Positions 8,461 through 16,757 of a DNA stretch of 64,000 nt are shown here, one piece after another. Position 1 is the first letter of the stretch, and each line of letters opens with the position of its first letter. The notes under the pieces are model-generated. The model searched no databases and was not told where the DNA came from. It was given only the letters and a program-made list of their open reading frames with translations. Origin of the DNA: Acidimicrobiia bacterium (GTDB taxonomy: Bacteria > Actinomycetota > Acidimicrobiia > Acidimicrobiales > AC-14); contig JAHFUR010000013.1 in assembly GCA_023264995.1 (NCBI GenBank), positions 1 to 64,000 of the forward strand. The letters are read 5' to 3'. The position numbers and the translations under genes were made by a program.

Positions 8461-8585
8461 GATCCCCGCCGGCGGTACCACCGGTCGCCCCACATGGTGG
8501 ACGAGGCGACGTAGAGGGCGAACAGCGTGATCCCCAGGGCCACGCCGCCGAGGGCGACGGCGAACAGCACCTGCGGGGTGCTCAT
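8457..8585 (-). CDS. 42-aa single-helix membrane peptide between serS and sdhC
   Basis: This very short frame encodes an N-terminal hydrophobic helix (MSTPQVLFAVALGGVALGIT and onward through LFALYVASS), then a short polar tail with Trp, Tyr and Arg residues. Its ATG overlaps the serS stop (ATGA) and its TGA overlaps the sdhC GTG (GTGA). It therefore fits exactly into the coupled chain with no spare base, strong evidence that it is translated. A single-span peptide placed directly before sdhC could be an accessory subunit or assembly peptide of complex II, or a membrane regulator. This role is inference from position. I recognise no named family. Confidence 0.7.
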   Translation of the reverse strand: MSTPQVLFAVALGGVALGITLFALYVASSTMWGDRWYRRRGS

Positions 8586-9865
8586 CCGGTGATGCTGCGG
8601 GCGCCGCGGAAGTAGGGCCACAGCACCTCGGGCAGGGCGACACTGCCGTCGGGCTGGCGATGGGTCTCGACGACCGCGGCCCAGACCCGGGGGACGGCCA
8701 GGGCCGAGCCGTTCAGGGTGTTGACCATGTGCGTCCCGCTCCCCTCGGCCGGGCGGTAGCGGATGTTGGCCCGCCGGGCCTGGTAGTCGCCGAACCACGA
8801 TACCGACGACGCTTCGAGCCACATGTCGCACCCGGGGGCGTAGACCTCCAGGTCGAAGGTGCGCCGGGAGGACCCGCCCAGGTCGCCGGCACACAGGTCG
8901 AGCACCCGGTAGGCCAGGCCGAGGGCCCGCAGGGAGCCTTCGGCCCGGGCCACCAGGTCGGCGTGCACCTCGGCCGCCTGCTCGGGCGTGGCGTAGGCCA
9001 GGATCTCGACCTTGTCGAACTCGTGGACCCGGAGCAGGCCGCGAGTGTCGCGGCCGGCGGCGCCGGCCTCGCGGCGGAAGCACGGCGTGTAGGCCATCAA
9101 CCGCATCGGCAGGTCGGCCTCGGCCAGGATCTCGTCGCGGGCCAGTGAGGTGAGGGGCACCTCGGCTGTGGGGATGGCCCACAGGTCGTCGCGCTCGAGG
9201 TGGTAGCCCTCGTCGACGAACTTGGGCAGGTGGCCGGTGGACACCATGGTGTCGGTGCGGACCAGGCTGGGCGGGCGGATTTCCTCGAAGGCGTCGGCGT
9301 TGCGGTCGAGGGCCAGTTGGCACAGGGCCCGCACCAGGGTGGCGCCCTGCTTGCGGAACATCGGGAACATGGAACCGGAGAGCTTGGCCCCCCGCTCCAT
9401 GTCGAGGATGCCGAGGGTGGCGCCGACCTCCCAGTGGGGTACCCGCTGGTGGGCGGCGTAGGCGCCGGCGTCGTAGCCCTCGGTGCGCACCACCACGTTG
9501 TCGTGCTCAGAGGCACCGTCGGGGGCGTCGTCGGCCGGCAGGTTCGGGGTGACGAGGAGGATGTCACGCAGCGCGGAGGCCAGCGCCGCCGCCTCGCCGT
9601 CGATCACCCGCTCCTGCTCGCCGAGCGCCCGGCTCTCGGCGGCCAGGGCGTCGGCGGCGGCCGTGTCCCCGGTGCGGCGGGCCTGGCCCACCTCCTTGGA
9701 CAGCACCCTCACCCGGGCCCGGAGCCCTTCCACTTCGGCCTTCAGCGCCCGCTCTCGGGCTTCGAGGTCGGCCGCCCGGTCGATCTCGGCCAGGTCGAGC
9801 CCGCGCCGGGCCAGGCCGGCCTTTACCGCCGCGAGATCGGTCCGCAGCCGCCTGGGGTCGAGCAT
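8582..9865 (-). CDS. serS: seryl-tRNA synthetase
   Basis: The 427-residue protein has the full SerRS architecture. An N-terminal long antiparallel coiled coil that binds the tRNA-Ser extra arm spans roughly residues 30-100. The class II catalytic core follows, with motif 2 around CFRREAG and TRGLLRVHEFDKVE and motif 3 at GSGTHMVNTLNGSALAVPR. It charges tRNA-Ser with serine in the cytoplasm. I chose the ATG at 9865 because MLDPRRLRTDL is the canonical SerRS beginning; eight further upstream codons are possible. The stop overlaps the small membrane peptide gene. It diverges from an ABC transporter gene starting at 9891. Confidence 0.95.
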   Translation of the reverse strand: MLDPRRLRTDLAAVKAGLARRGLDLAEIDRAADLEARERALKAEVEGLRARVRVLSKEVGQARRTGDTAAADALAAESRALGEQERVIDGEAAALASALRDILLVTPNLPADDAPDGASEHDNVVVRTEGYDAGAYAAHQRVPHWEVGATLGILDMERGAKLSGSMFPMFRKQGATLVRALCQLALDRNADAFEEIRPPSLVRTDTMVSTGHLPKFVDEGYHLERDDLWAIPTAEVPLTSLARDEILAEADLPMRLMAYTPCFRREAGAAGRDTRGLLRVHEFDKVEILAYATPEQAAEVHADLVARAEGSLRALGLAYRVLDLCAGDLGGSSRRTFDLEVYAPGCDMWLEASSVSWFGDYQARRANIRYRPAEGSGTHMVNTLNGSALAVPRVWAAVVETHRQPDGSVALPEVLWPYFRGARSITG

Positions 9866-9876
9866 GGAAGGGACGG

Positions 9877-9882
9877 TAGCGT
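9877..9882 (+). promoter_or_regulatory. putative -10 element of the leaderless ABC exporter gene
   Basis: TAGCGT ends eight bases before the GTG at 9891. That spacing would place transcription initiation at or next to the start codon, and no Shine-Dalgarno sequence is visible. The same hexamer occurs before the LVIVD gene and the zinc-binding protein gene in this window. Confidence 0.4.
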
Positions 9883-9890
9883 GCTTCACC

Positions 9891-10795
<905 letters not shown>

Positions 10796-10799
<4 letters not shown>

Positions 10800-11515
10800 A
10801 GCGGGTCGTCGCCCAGACCCGGGTCGAGCTGGCGCTGACCCTGCGCCGGGGCGAGTCGGTGCTGCTGTCCCTCGGCCTCCCCGTGCTCCTCCTCGTCTTC
10901 TTCTCCCTGGTCGACGTGCTGCCGACCGGTACCAAGGACCCGATCGACTTCCTGGCCCCCGGCGTGCTGGCCCTGGCCGTGATGTCGACCGCCATGGTCG
11001 GCCTGGGCATCGCCACCGGCTTCGAGCGCCAGTACGGCGTGCTCAAGCGCCTCGGCTCCACCCCGCTCGGGCGGCCGGCGCTGCTGGCGTCGAAGACGCT
11101 GGCCATCCTGGGCGTGGAGGTGCTCCAGGCCGTGGTCCTGGCCGGCGTGGCCTTCGCCCTGGGCTGGAGCCCGTCAGGATCCCTCGCCGCCGTCGTGGCC
11201 GCCATGCTCCTGGCCACCGTCGGCTTCGCCGGCCTCGGCCTGCTGATGGCCGGGCGGCTCCGGGGCGAAGCCGTCCTGGCCGCGGCCAACGGCCTGTACC
11301 TCGTCCTCCTCCTCTTCGGCGGCATGGTCATCCCTGTCGCCAAGCTCCCCGGCGCCCTCCGGGCGGTGGCCCGGATCCTGCCGGCGGCGGCGCTCTCTGA
11401 CGTGCTCCACGCGGCCACGACCGCCGGCGCCATGCCCGGCCGGGCGTGGGCCGTGCTGGCGGTGTGGGCCGTCGCCGCCCCCCTGGCCGCCGCCGCCACC
11501 TTCCGCTGGGAGTGA
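10796..11515 (+). CDS. ABC-2 type exporter permease
   Basis: The 239-residue membrane protein has about six hydrophobic segments in the ABC-2 pattern. A first helix follows a short cytoplasmic start, a conserved RQYGVLKRLGSTPL coupling segment lies after the second helix, and a GGMVIPVAKLP loop precedes the last pair. It forms the translocation pathway for the upstream DrrA-like ATPase. The GTGA overlap shows coupled translation. The substrate cannot be predicted. It converges on a glycosyltransferase gene, with a 48-base hairpin between the stops. Confidence 0.87.
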
Positions 11516-11561
11516 GAGTGGGCACTTCGCGCTGAAATGCGGCACCGGAACGCCCACTCTC
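11514..11561. terminator. inverted repeat between convergent genes, possible bidirectional terminator
   Basis: GAGAGTGGGC (11514-11523) and GCCCACTCTC (11552-11561) are perfect 10-base arms around a 28-base loop. The element begins within the permease stop codon and ends five bases before the glycosyltransferase stop. There is no U-tract, so it may act as a U-less terminator or be a repetitive palindrome; which of these is not decidable from one copy. Confidence 0.5.
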
Positions 11562-11565
11562 GGCC

Positions 11566-12723
11566 TCAGCGCCCGGCGAGCTCCTCGATGAACGCGACCG
11601 ACGATGCCAGCTCCGGCAGCTCGGCCATGGCGGTGGCGATGCGTCGGGCGTTCGACGTGTAGCCCGGGTCACCCAGGACCTCGGCCAGGGCCCGCTCCAG
11701 CAGGGGGGCGGCACCCGGCCCACCATCGACATGGACCCCCGCGCCCATCGCCGCTACCCGCTCGGCGTTCATGAACTGGTCGAAGGCGAAGAGCGGGACC
11801 ACGACCTGGGGCACCCCGGCGGCCAGCGCCATCATCGTCGTGCCGAACCCGCCGTGGCCGACGACCACGTCGGCATGGGGCATCACGCTGGCCTGAGGCC
11901 ACCACTGCTCGACCCGTGCGTTGGCGGCCACGGGCGCCAACGAGCCCGGCTCGACCGCGGTCCCCGTCGTCATCAGGACCCGAAACGGCTCGCCGGCCAG
12001 GGCGTCGAGGACGGACCGGTAGAGGCCGGCGAAGGGCGGCAGCCGCCCGGCCACCGACCCGAACGTGACGTACACCAGCGGGTGGTCCTCATTGCCCCAC
12101 GGTGGCGGGAGCGGCCCACCTCCGGAGGTGAGGGAGCCATCACGGAACCGCCTGACCCGCGCCCCGCCCTCGCCGTCGACCTCCGCCGGGAGGCAGCTCA
12201 GCACCGGCCCGTCCGCAAGCGCCTGGTAGGCAGTGCCCTCGGGCAGGCCGGCGATGGCATCGAGCTCGGCGAGAGGGGTGGCGACCACCGGGAGGGCCTT
12301 GGCCGCAGTGGCGGTCAGGCCGATGGCCACCTCCACCTGCGGGATGCCGGCCTTCGCCGCGGCGACGAGCGACCCGAACTCGCAGAACTCCCGGGCGACG
12401 ACATCGGGCCGCCACTCGGCCATGATCCGGGTGAGCCCGGGCAACGCCGCCTGGGCATCGAGGCGGCCGAAGATCTCCACCATCACAGTCCGGTCCGCCT
12501 CCTCCAGCGGCAACTGGAACAGGCGGCCATAGATCGGGCCCAACAGCTCAGGCGCGACGTCGGCGAACGGCGCGTGGGCAAGCCCGGCGGCCGCCACGTC
12601 GGCCGCGAACGACAACGGGGCCGCCACCTTCACGTCGTGGCCGGCGTCACGACATGCTTGGGCGACCGGCACCATCGGCCCGAAGTGACCAGAACCGGCG
12701 GTGGTCGAGAACAGCACGCGCAT
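11566..12723 (-). CDS. GT1-family UDP-glycosyltransferase (MGT/rhamnosyltransferase-like)
   Basis: The 385-residue protein shows the GT-B fold of macrolide-type glycosyltransferases. The N-terminal acceptor domain starts MRVLFSTTAGSGHFGPMVP. The C-terminal donor domain has YVTFGSVAG, the QWWPQASVMPHADVVVGHGG segment with the donor-binding His, GTTMMALAAGVPQVVVPLFAFDQ and the 'N-A-x-R-V' follow-up. Such enzymes glycosylate small hydrophobic acceptors such as macrolides, glycolipid cores or carotenoids. The neighbouring ABC-2 exporter could export the product, but that is inference. The ATG at 12723 is the canonical beginning; no other family motif lies upstream. Confidence 0.85.
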   Translation of the reverse strand: MRVLFSTTAGSGHFGPMVPVAQACRDAGHDVKVAAPLSFAADVAAAGLAHAPFADVAPELLGPIYGRLFQLPLEEADRTVMVEIFGRLDAQAALPGLTRIMAEWRPDVVAREFCEFGSLVAAAKAGIPQVEVAIGLTATAAKALPVVATPLAELDAIAGLPEGTAYQALADGPVLSCLPAEVDGEGGARVRRFRDGSLTSGGGPLPPPWGNEDHPLVYVTFGSVAGRLPPFAGLYRSVLDALAGEPFRVLMTTGTAVEPGSLAPVAANARVEQWWPQASVMPHADVVVGHGGFGTTMMALAAGVPQVVVPLFAFDQFMNAERVAAMGAGVHVDGGPGAAPLLERALAEVLGDPGYTSNARRIATAMAELPELASSVAFIEELAGR

Positions 12724-12800
12724 ACCGGATGGTTGCACACGCGCACGCACGGGGCCGGCGGGCACCGGTTCGTTCCAACAGGGCTCCCCGCCGCCCAGCG

Positions 12801-12829
12801 TTGACACTCTACTTGGATGCAGGTAACTT
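12801..12829 (+). promoter_or_regulatory. sigma-70 type promoter of the hemerythrin-marR operon
   Basis: TTGACA (12801-12806), a 17-base spacer and TAACTT (12824-12829) form one of the best promoters in the window. A GGGGGA ribosome-binding site precedes the ATG at 12872. Confidence 0.7.
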
Positions 12830-12844
12830 GAGGGCAAGTTACCT
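12821..12844. promoter_or_regulatory. MarR-type operator overlapping the -10 element
   Basis: AGGTAACTTG and CAAGTTACCT are perfect 10-base inverted arms around AGGG. The left arm contains the whole -10 hexamer. MarR dimers bind 16-24 base palindromes of this shape, and a MarR gene is the second cistron downstream, so autorepression with derepression by an effector is the likely logic. Confidence 0.65.
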
Positions 12845-12871
12845 ACTGACGAGCGATCAAGGGGGACGTTC

Positions 12872-13516
12872 ATGACCGGTCCGATCGACGCCGTGCGGGC
12901 AATCCACAACGCGTTCCGCCAGGACATGAGGCTGATCGACGCCGCGGCCTTGGATGCCGCCCGGGGGAAGCCGGGATTGGCGGGAACGGTCGAACGGTTC
13001 CGGTTCTTCAACGAGGTCCTGGAGTGGCACGCCCATGGCGAGGAGCTGGCCATGTTCCCGGCCCTGGAGGAGGTGGCACCATCGGTGGCCGAGGCCTACG
13101 AGAAGGACCACCGGGCGCTCGATGCCGCCTTCGAGGCGCTGAGCAACGCGGTGTCGGTACGCGACCCCCTGGAGACGGCCCGGGCCACCAAGGCGTTCAA
13201 GTACTTCCTCGACGTCCACCTCGACAAGGAGGACAGCCACCTCTACCGGCTCATCGGCGAGCGGGTCTCGGTGCCCGACCAGGGCCGCGCCGTCGGCGTC
13301 ATGGCCAGCACGGTGCCGGCCGACCGGTTCCCCGAGCTGGTGGCGTGGATGTTCCCCCTGATGGGCCACGACGACCGCGAGAACATGACGCGGATCTGGC
13401 AGAAGGTGATGCCGGCCGAGGCCTTCGCCGGCGCCACGCAACTGGTGGCGGCGTCGATCCCCGACGGGTGGGACGAGCTGACCCGCCGCATCCCCGAGCT
13501 GGCGCCTGCAAGTTGA
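12872..13516 (+). CDS. hemerythrin (HHE) domain protein
   Basis: The 214-residue protein carries the HHE cation-binding four-helix layout. His12 is in the first helix, then HAHGEE (His53, His55, Glu57/58), KDH (His80) and HLDKEDSHLY (His116, His123), together a plausible set of non-heme diiron ligands. Family members bind O2, sense redox state or protect against NO and iron stress. A C-terminal region of about 70 residues after the HHE core is also seen in actinobacterial homologs. It is the first gene of an operon with a MarR regulator, whose TTG overlaps its stop, and it has a strong promoter-operator upstream. It is probably an inducible stress or O2/NO-binding protein. Confidence 0.8.
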   Translation: MTGPIDAVRAIHNAFRQDMRLIDAAALDAARGKPGLAGTVERFRFFNEVLEWHAHGEELAMFPALEEVAPSVAEAYEKDHRALDAAFEALSNAVSVRDPLETARATKAFKYFLDVHLDKEDSHLYRLIGERVSVPDQGRAVGVMASTVPADRFPELVAWMFPLMGHDDRENMTRIWQKVMPAEAFAGATQLVAASIPDGWDELTRRIPELAPAS

Positions 13517-14094
13517 TCGACTCGCCGGCGGGGAGCCCGGCACCGCTCGTTCGCGTCGGCGACGACTTCGAGGACGAGTACCCCGGCGCCAGCGCCCTCG
13601 CCACCGAGTGCTACGCCAACTTGGTGCGGGCCGCCGACCTCCTCGTCGGCCTGCACAACCGCCACACCTCGGACCGGTACCAACTGTCGCCGAGCGCCCG
13701 GGGCGTGCTCGCCGTGGTCGAGGGTGCCGGCCAGCCCCTCGAGCCCACCGTGATCGCCGAGCGCCTCATGGTCACGACGGGGTCGATGACCTCACTTCTG
13801 GACAACCTCGAGAAGCGGGGCCTGGTCCGACGGCTGCCCCACCCCGACGACCGCCGCAAGCTCCTGATCGATATCACCGCCGACGCCCGGGCCATCGTCG
13901 ACGAGCTGCTCCCATCCCTGCACGCCCGCGAGCGTGACGTGATCGGTGCTGCCCTCACCCCCTCCGAACAGCGGGCCCTCCTCGTTTCTCTCGCCAAGGT
14001 CCAGCGGGCCGCGGCCGACGCTCGCTCGGCGCCGGCGCCCGAGGGGGCGGGCCGGCGGCGCCCGCCCCGCCTGGAGGCCGACCCGCCCGAGTGA
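13513..14094 (+). CDS. MarR-family transcriptional regulator
   Basis: The protein is about 193 residues with the MarR winged helix-turn-helix: LSPSARGVLAVVEGAG, the recognition-helix region VIAERLMVTTGSMTSLLDNL, and the wing KRGLVRRLPHPDDRRKLLIDIT with the family-conserved DxR motif. The TTG at 13513 overlaps the hemerythrin stop (TTGA), and I prefer it because it gives coupled translation; a GTG about 37 codons further in is an alternative. The palindrome over the operon's -10 element is its likely binding site. A Pro/Arg-rich tail of about 25 residues at the C-terminus is atypical. Confidence 0.82.
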   Translation: MIDSPAGSPAPLVRVGDDFEDEYPGASALATECYANLVRAADLLVGLHNRHTSDRYQLSPSARGVLAVVEGAGQPLEPTVIAERLMVTTGSMTSLLDNLEKRGLVRRLPHPDDRRKLLIDITADARAIVDELLPSLHARERDVIGAALTPSEQRALLVSLAKVQRAAADARSAPAPEGAGRRRPPRLEADPPE

Positions 14095-14125
14095 GGAGAG
14101 GTGCCCGCCATGACCCGGGACCTCC

Positions 14126-14413
14126 CTACCGGGACAACATCCGGCCGACCGCGCCCATCACCTCGTGGACCTGCTCCTCGGGGTCGGTGGGGCCGCCGTG
14201 GCCGGCGACCAGGCAGTGGCGGACGTGGTCGTCGAGGAGCCCGAGGCCCACGCGGTCCAACGCGGCCTGGATGGCACTGATCTGGGTCAGGACGTCGATG
14301 CAGTACCGGTCCTCGTCGACCATCCGGGCGACACCTCGCACCTGACCCTCGATGCGGGCCAGCCGGTCGCGTAGCTGCTCCTTGGTGGCGGTGTACCCCC
14401 GGGCCTGAGCCAT
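14126..14413 (-). CDS. csoR: CsoR-family copper-sensing repressor
   Basis: The 95-residue all-helical protein has the exact Cu(I) ligand triad of CsoR: Cys38 (RYCIDVL), His63 and Cys67 (DDHVRHC). The spacing of 25 and 4 residues matches the Cys36-His61-Cys65 of the founding protein. The apo-protein represses, and Cu(I) binding releases DNA. It is transcribed divergently from a CopB-type ATPase, and two CsoR-like GC-tract palindromes occupy the intergenic region. The ATG at 14413 is the family start; an upstream in-frame extension of 18 codons would cover an operator and is unlikely. Confidence 0.9.
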   Translation of the reverse strand: MAQARGYTATKEQLRDRLARIEGQVRGVARMVDEDRYCIDVLTQISAIQAALDRVGLGLLDDHVRHCLVAGHGGPTDPEEQVHEVMGAVGRMLSR

Positions 14414-14439
14414 GACAACGGTCCTCTCGTCGAACGGTC

Positions 14440-14489
14440 TTGACGAGCATACCCCTATGGGGTACAACGTAGATACCCCCTGGGGGTAT
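14440..14489 (+). promoter_or_regulatory. copB promoter with two CsoR-type operators
   Basis: TTGACG (14440-14445), a 17-base spacer and TACAAC (14463-14468) form the promoter. The first palindrome, TACCCC-TAT-GGGGTA (14450-14464), lies inside the spacer. The second, ATACCCCC-T-GGGGGTAT (14473-14489), covers the expected start of transcription. CsoR sites are GC-tract palindromes of this type. Occupancy of both would fully block polymerase, and the divergent csoR gene would be autoregulated. Confidence 0.65.
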
Positions 14490-14523
14490 AGACCGATCGA
14501 CGACGTAGAGTGAGGAGGCCACC

Positions 14524-16512
14524 ATGCACGGGCACCACGACCACGCCGCCATGTTCCGGCGGAAGTTCTGGCTCAGCCTGGCGCTGACCGTCCCGGTCGT
14601 CGCCTACAGCCACATGCTCATGACGCTGACCGGTTGGGCGGCGCCGGCGTTTGCCGGCGACCACTGGGTCGGGCCGGTGCTGGGCACCCTGGCGTTCCTG
14701 TACGGCGGGCCGGTCTTCCTCCGGGCCGGCTGGGGGGAGCTGCGTGGCCGTCGGCCGGGGATGATGCTCCTCATCTCCATGGGCCTGCTGGTGGCCTTCT
14801 CGGCGTCGGCCGGCACCACCCTCCACCTGGTCGACGCCGACCTGTGGGCCGAGCTCACCACGCTGGTCACGATCATGCTGCTCGGCCACTGGCTGGAGAT
14901 GCGGGCCCTCGGCCAGGCCCAGGGCGCCCTGGCCGCCCTGGCCGCCCTCCTGCCCGACGAGGCCGAGCGCATCGCCGGCGACGCCACTGAGACGGTGCCC
15001 GTCGGCGACCTGGCGCCGGGCGACGTGGTCCTCGTCCGCCCCGGCGGGCGCATCCCGGCCGACGGTGAGATCGTCGACGGTCAGGCCGAGGTCGACGAGT
15101 CCATGATCACCGGCGAGTCGCGAGCCGTGGCCAAGGGCGCCGGCGCCCGGGTCGTGGCCGGGACGGTCGTGACCGACGCCTCGCTGCGGGTCCGGGTCGA
15201 CAAAGTGGGCGAGGACACCGCCCTGGCCGGCATCCAGCGGCTCGTGGCCGATGCCGAGGCGTCGAAGTCGCGAGCCCAGGCCTTGGCCGACCGGGCCGCC
15301 GGCCTGCTGTTCTACGTCGCCCTGGCCTCCGGTGCCGTCACCTTCGCGGTGTGGGCCGCCATCGGTAGCACCGACCAGGCCGTCCTCCGTACAGTCACCG
15401 TGCTGGTCATCGCCTGCCCCCACGCCTTGGGCCTGGCCATCCCCCTGGTCGTGAGCCTCTCGACGTCGATCTCGGCCAAGGCCGGCATCCTGGTCAAGGA
15501 CCGCCTGGCCCTGGAGCGGATGCGGACGATCGACACCGTCCTCTTCGACAAGACGGGCACGCTCACCAAGGGCCGCCACGTGGTGACGGGCGTGGCGCCG
15601 GCGGCCGGGACCGACGAGGCCGCCCTGCTGGCGCTGGCGGCGGCGGTCGAGGCCGACTCGGAGCACCCGCTGGCCCGGGCCATCGTGACCCACGCCCGGG
15701 CGCGGCTCGCCGGGCCGGCGCCGGCCCGGGCCACCGGGTTCCGGCTCCTTCCCGGCCGGGGCGTGGAGGCCACCGTCGACGGTGGGCTCGTCGCGGTCGG
15801 CGGTCCCGGGCTGCTCCGCCAGCGGGGCCTGGCCCCGCCGGCCGAGCTGGCCGACCGCCTGGCCGAGTGGGCCGACCGGGGCGCCGCCGTCCTCCACGTG
15901 GTCCGCGAGGGCGTCATCGTCGGGGCGCTGGCCCTGGAGGACGAGATCCGGCCCGAGTCACGCGTCGCCATTGACGAGCTGCACCGCCTCGGCGTCCGGG
16001 TGGTCATGATCACCGGCGACGCCCGGCCGGTGGCGGAGGCGGTCGCCGCCGCCCTGGGCATCGACGAGGTGATGGCCGAGGTCCTCCCCGAGGACAAGGA
16101 CGCGGCGGTGGCCGCCCTCCAGGCCCGGGGCCTCAAGGTGGCCATGGTGGGCGACGGGGTCAACGACGCCCCGGCCCTGGCCCGGGCCGACGTCGGCATT
16201 GCCATCGGCGCCGGCACCGACGTGGCCATCGAATCGGCCGGCGTGGTGCTGGCCTCGTCGGACCCCCGGGCCGTCACCGGCGTGATCACGCTGTCCCGGG
16301 CCGCCTACCGCAAGATGCTCCAAAACCTGGCCTGGGGCGCCGGCTACAACCTGGTGGCCATCCCGCTGGCGGCCGGCGTCTTCGCCGGGGCCGGGCTGAC
16401 CCTGTCGCCGGCAGTGGGCGCCATCCTGATGAGCGTGTCGACCATCGTCGTCGCCCTCAACGCCCAACTTCTCCGCCGGCTCGACCTGGCCAGGACCGAG
16501 CCGGTCCGATGA
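14524..16512 (+). CDS. copB: CopB-type (P1B-3) copper/silver-exporting P-type ATPase
   Basis: The 662-residue pump begins with a short His-rich tail (MHGHHDH) instead of a CxxC metal-binding domain. It carries the transmembrane CPH motif at residues 298-300, the signature of the CopB/P1B-3 group. It also has the phosphorylation motif DKTGT (Asp342), the HP locus (381-382), the actuator TGES (196-199) and the hinge GDGVNDAP (543-550). CopB pumps export Cu ions from the cytoplasm; Ag is also handled by some. A strong GAGGAGG ribosome-binding site precedes the ATG. Control by the divergent CsoR is supported by two operator palindromes. A short ORF overlaps its stop by four bases. Confidence 0.92.
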   Translation: MHGHHDHAAMFRRKFWLSLALTVPVVAYSHMLMTLTGWAAPAFAGDHWVGPVLGTLAFLYGGPVFLRAGWGELRGRRPGMMLLISMGLLVAFSASAGTTLHLVDADLWAELTTLVTIMLLGHWLEMRALGQAQGALAALAALLPDEAERIAGDATETVPVGDLAPGDVVLVRPGGRIPADGEIVDGQAEVDESMITGESRAVAKGAGARVVAGTVVTDASLRVRVDKVGEDTALAGIQRLVADAEASKSRAQALADRAAGLLFYVALASGAVTFAVWAAIGSTDQAVLRTVTVLVIACPHALGLAIPLVVSLSTSISAKAGILVKDRLALERMRTIDTVLFDKTGTLTKGRHVVTGVAPAAGTDEAALLALAAAVEADSEHPLARAIVTHARARLAGPAPARATGFRLLPGRGVEATVDGGLVAVGGPGLLRQRGLAPPAELADRLAEWADRGAAVLHVVREGVIVGALALEDEIRPESRVAIDELHRLGVRVVMITGDARPVAEAVAAALGIDEVMAEVLPEDKDAAVAALQARGLKVAMVGDGVNDAPALARADVGIAIGAGTDVAIESAGVVLASSDPRAVTGVITLSRAAYRKMLQNLAWGAGYNLVAIPLAAGVFAGAGLTLSPAVGAILMSVSTIVVALNAQLLRRLDLARTEPVR

Positions 16513-16751
16513 GCCGCCGGCCCGCCTACTTGGCCCCCGCCGCCTGCCGGCCCTTGGCCGGCGCCGGCCACCCGGCTCCACCCCGGCCGACGGCCAGGCC
16601 GGCGCCGCCAGCTGCGGCACAGGAAGGGTCGGGCGGGCGGTACGACCTGGACATGAAGTTCGAGATGGCCGGGCCGTGGGCGGCCTCGGTGGTCATCGCC
16701 GAGCCGGGCCGGCCCGTGGCCCTGGTGCCGCTCAAGCTCCAGGTGCGCTGA
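16509..16751 (+). CDS. short ORF with a YtkA/FixH-like C-terminal half, coupled to copB
   Basis: The ATG overlaps the copB stop (ATGA), so translation by re-initiation is likely. The 80-residue product has a Pro/Ala-rich first half without clear structure. The second half, around YDLDMKFEMAGPWAASVVI, resembles the ending of YtkA-like/FixH-type exported domains found in copper-resistance operons. A complete YtkA domain is about 80-100 residues with a signal peptide, so this looks like a truncated or decayed copy, or a frame disrupted upstream. It is either a remnant or a small accessory peptide. Confidence 0.45.
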   Translation: MSRRPAYLAPAACRPLAGAGHPAPPRPTARPAPPAAAQEGSGGRYDLDMKFEMAGPWAASVVIAEPGRPVALVPLKLQVR

Positions 16752-16757
16752 CGGGGG

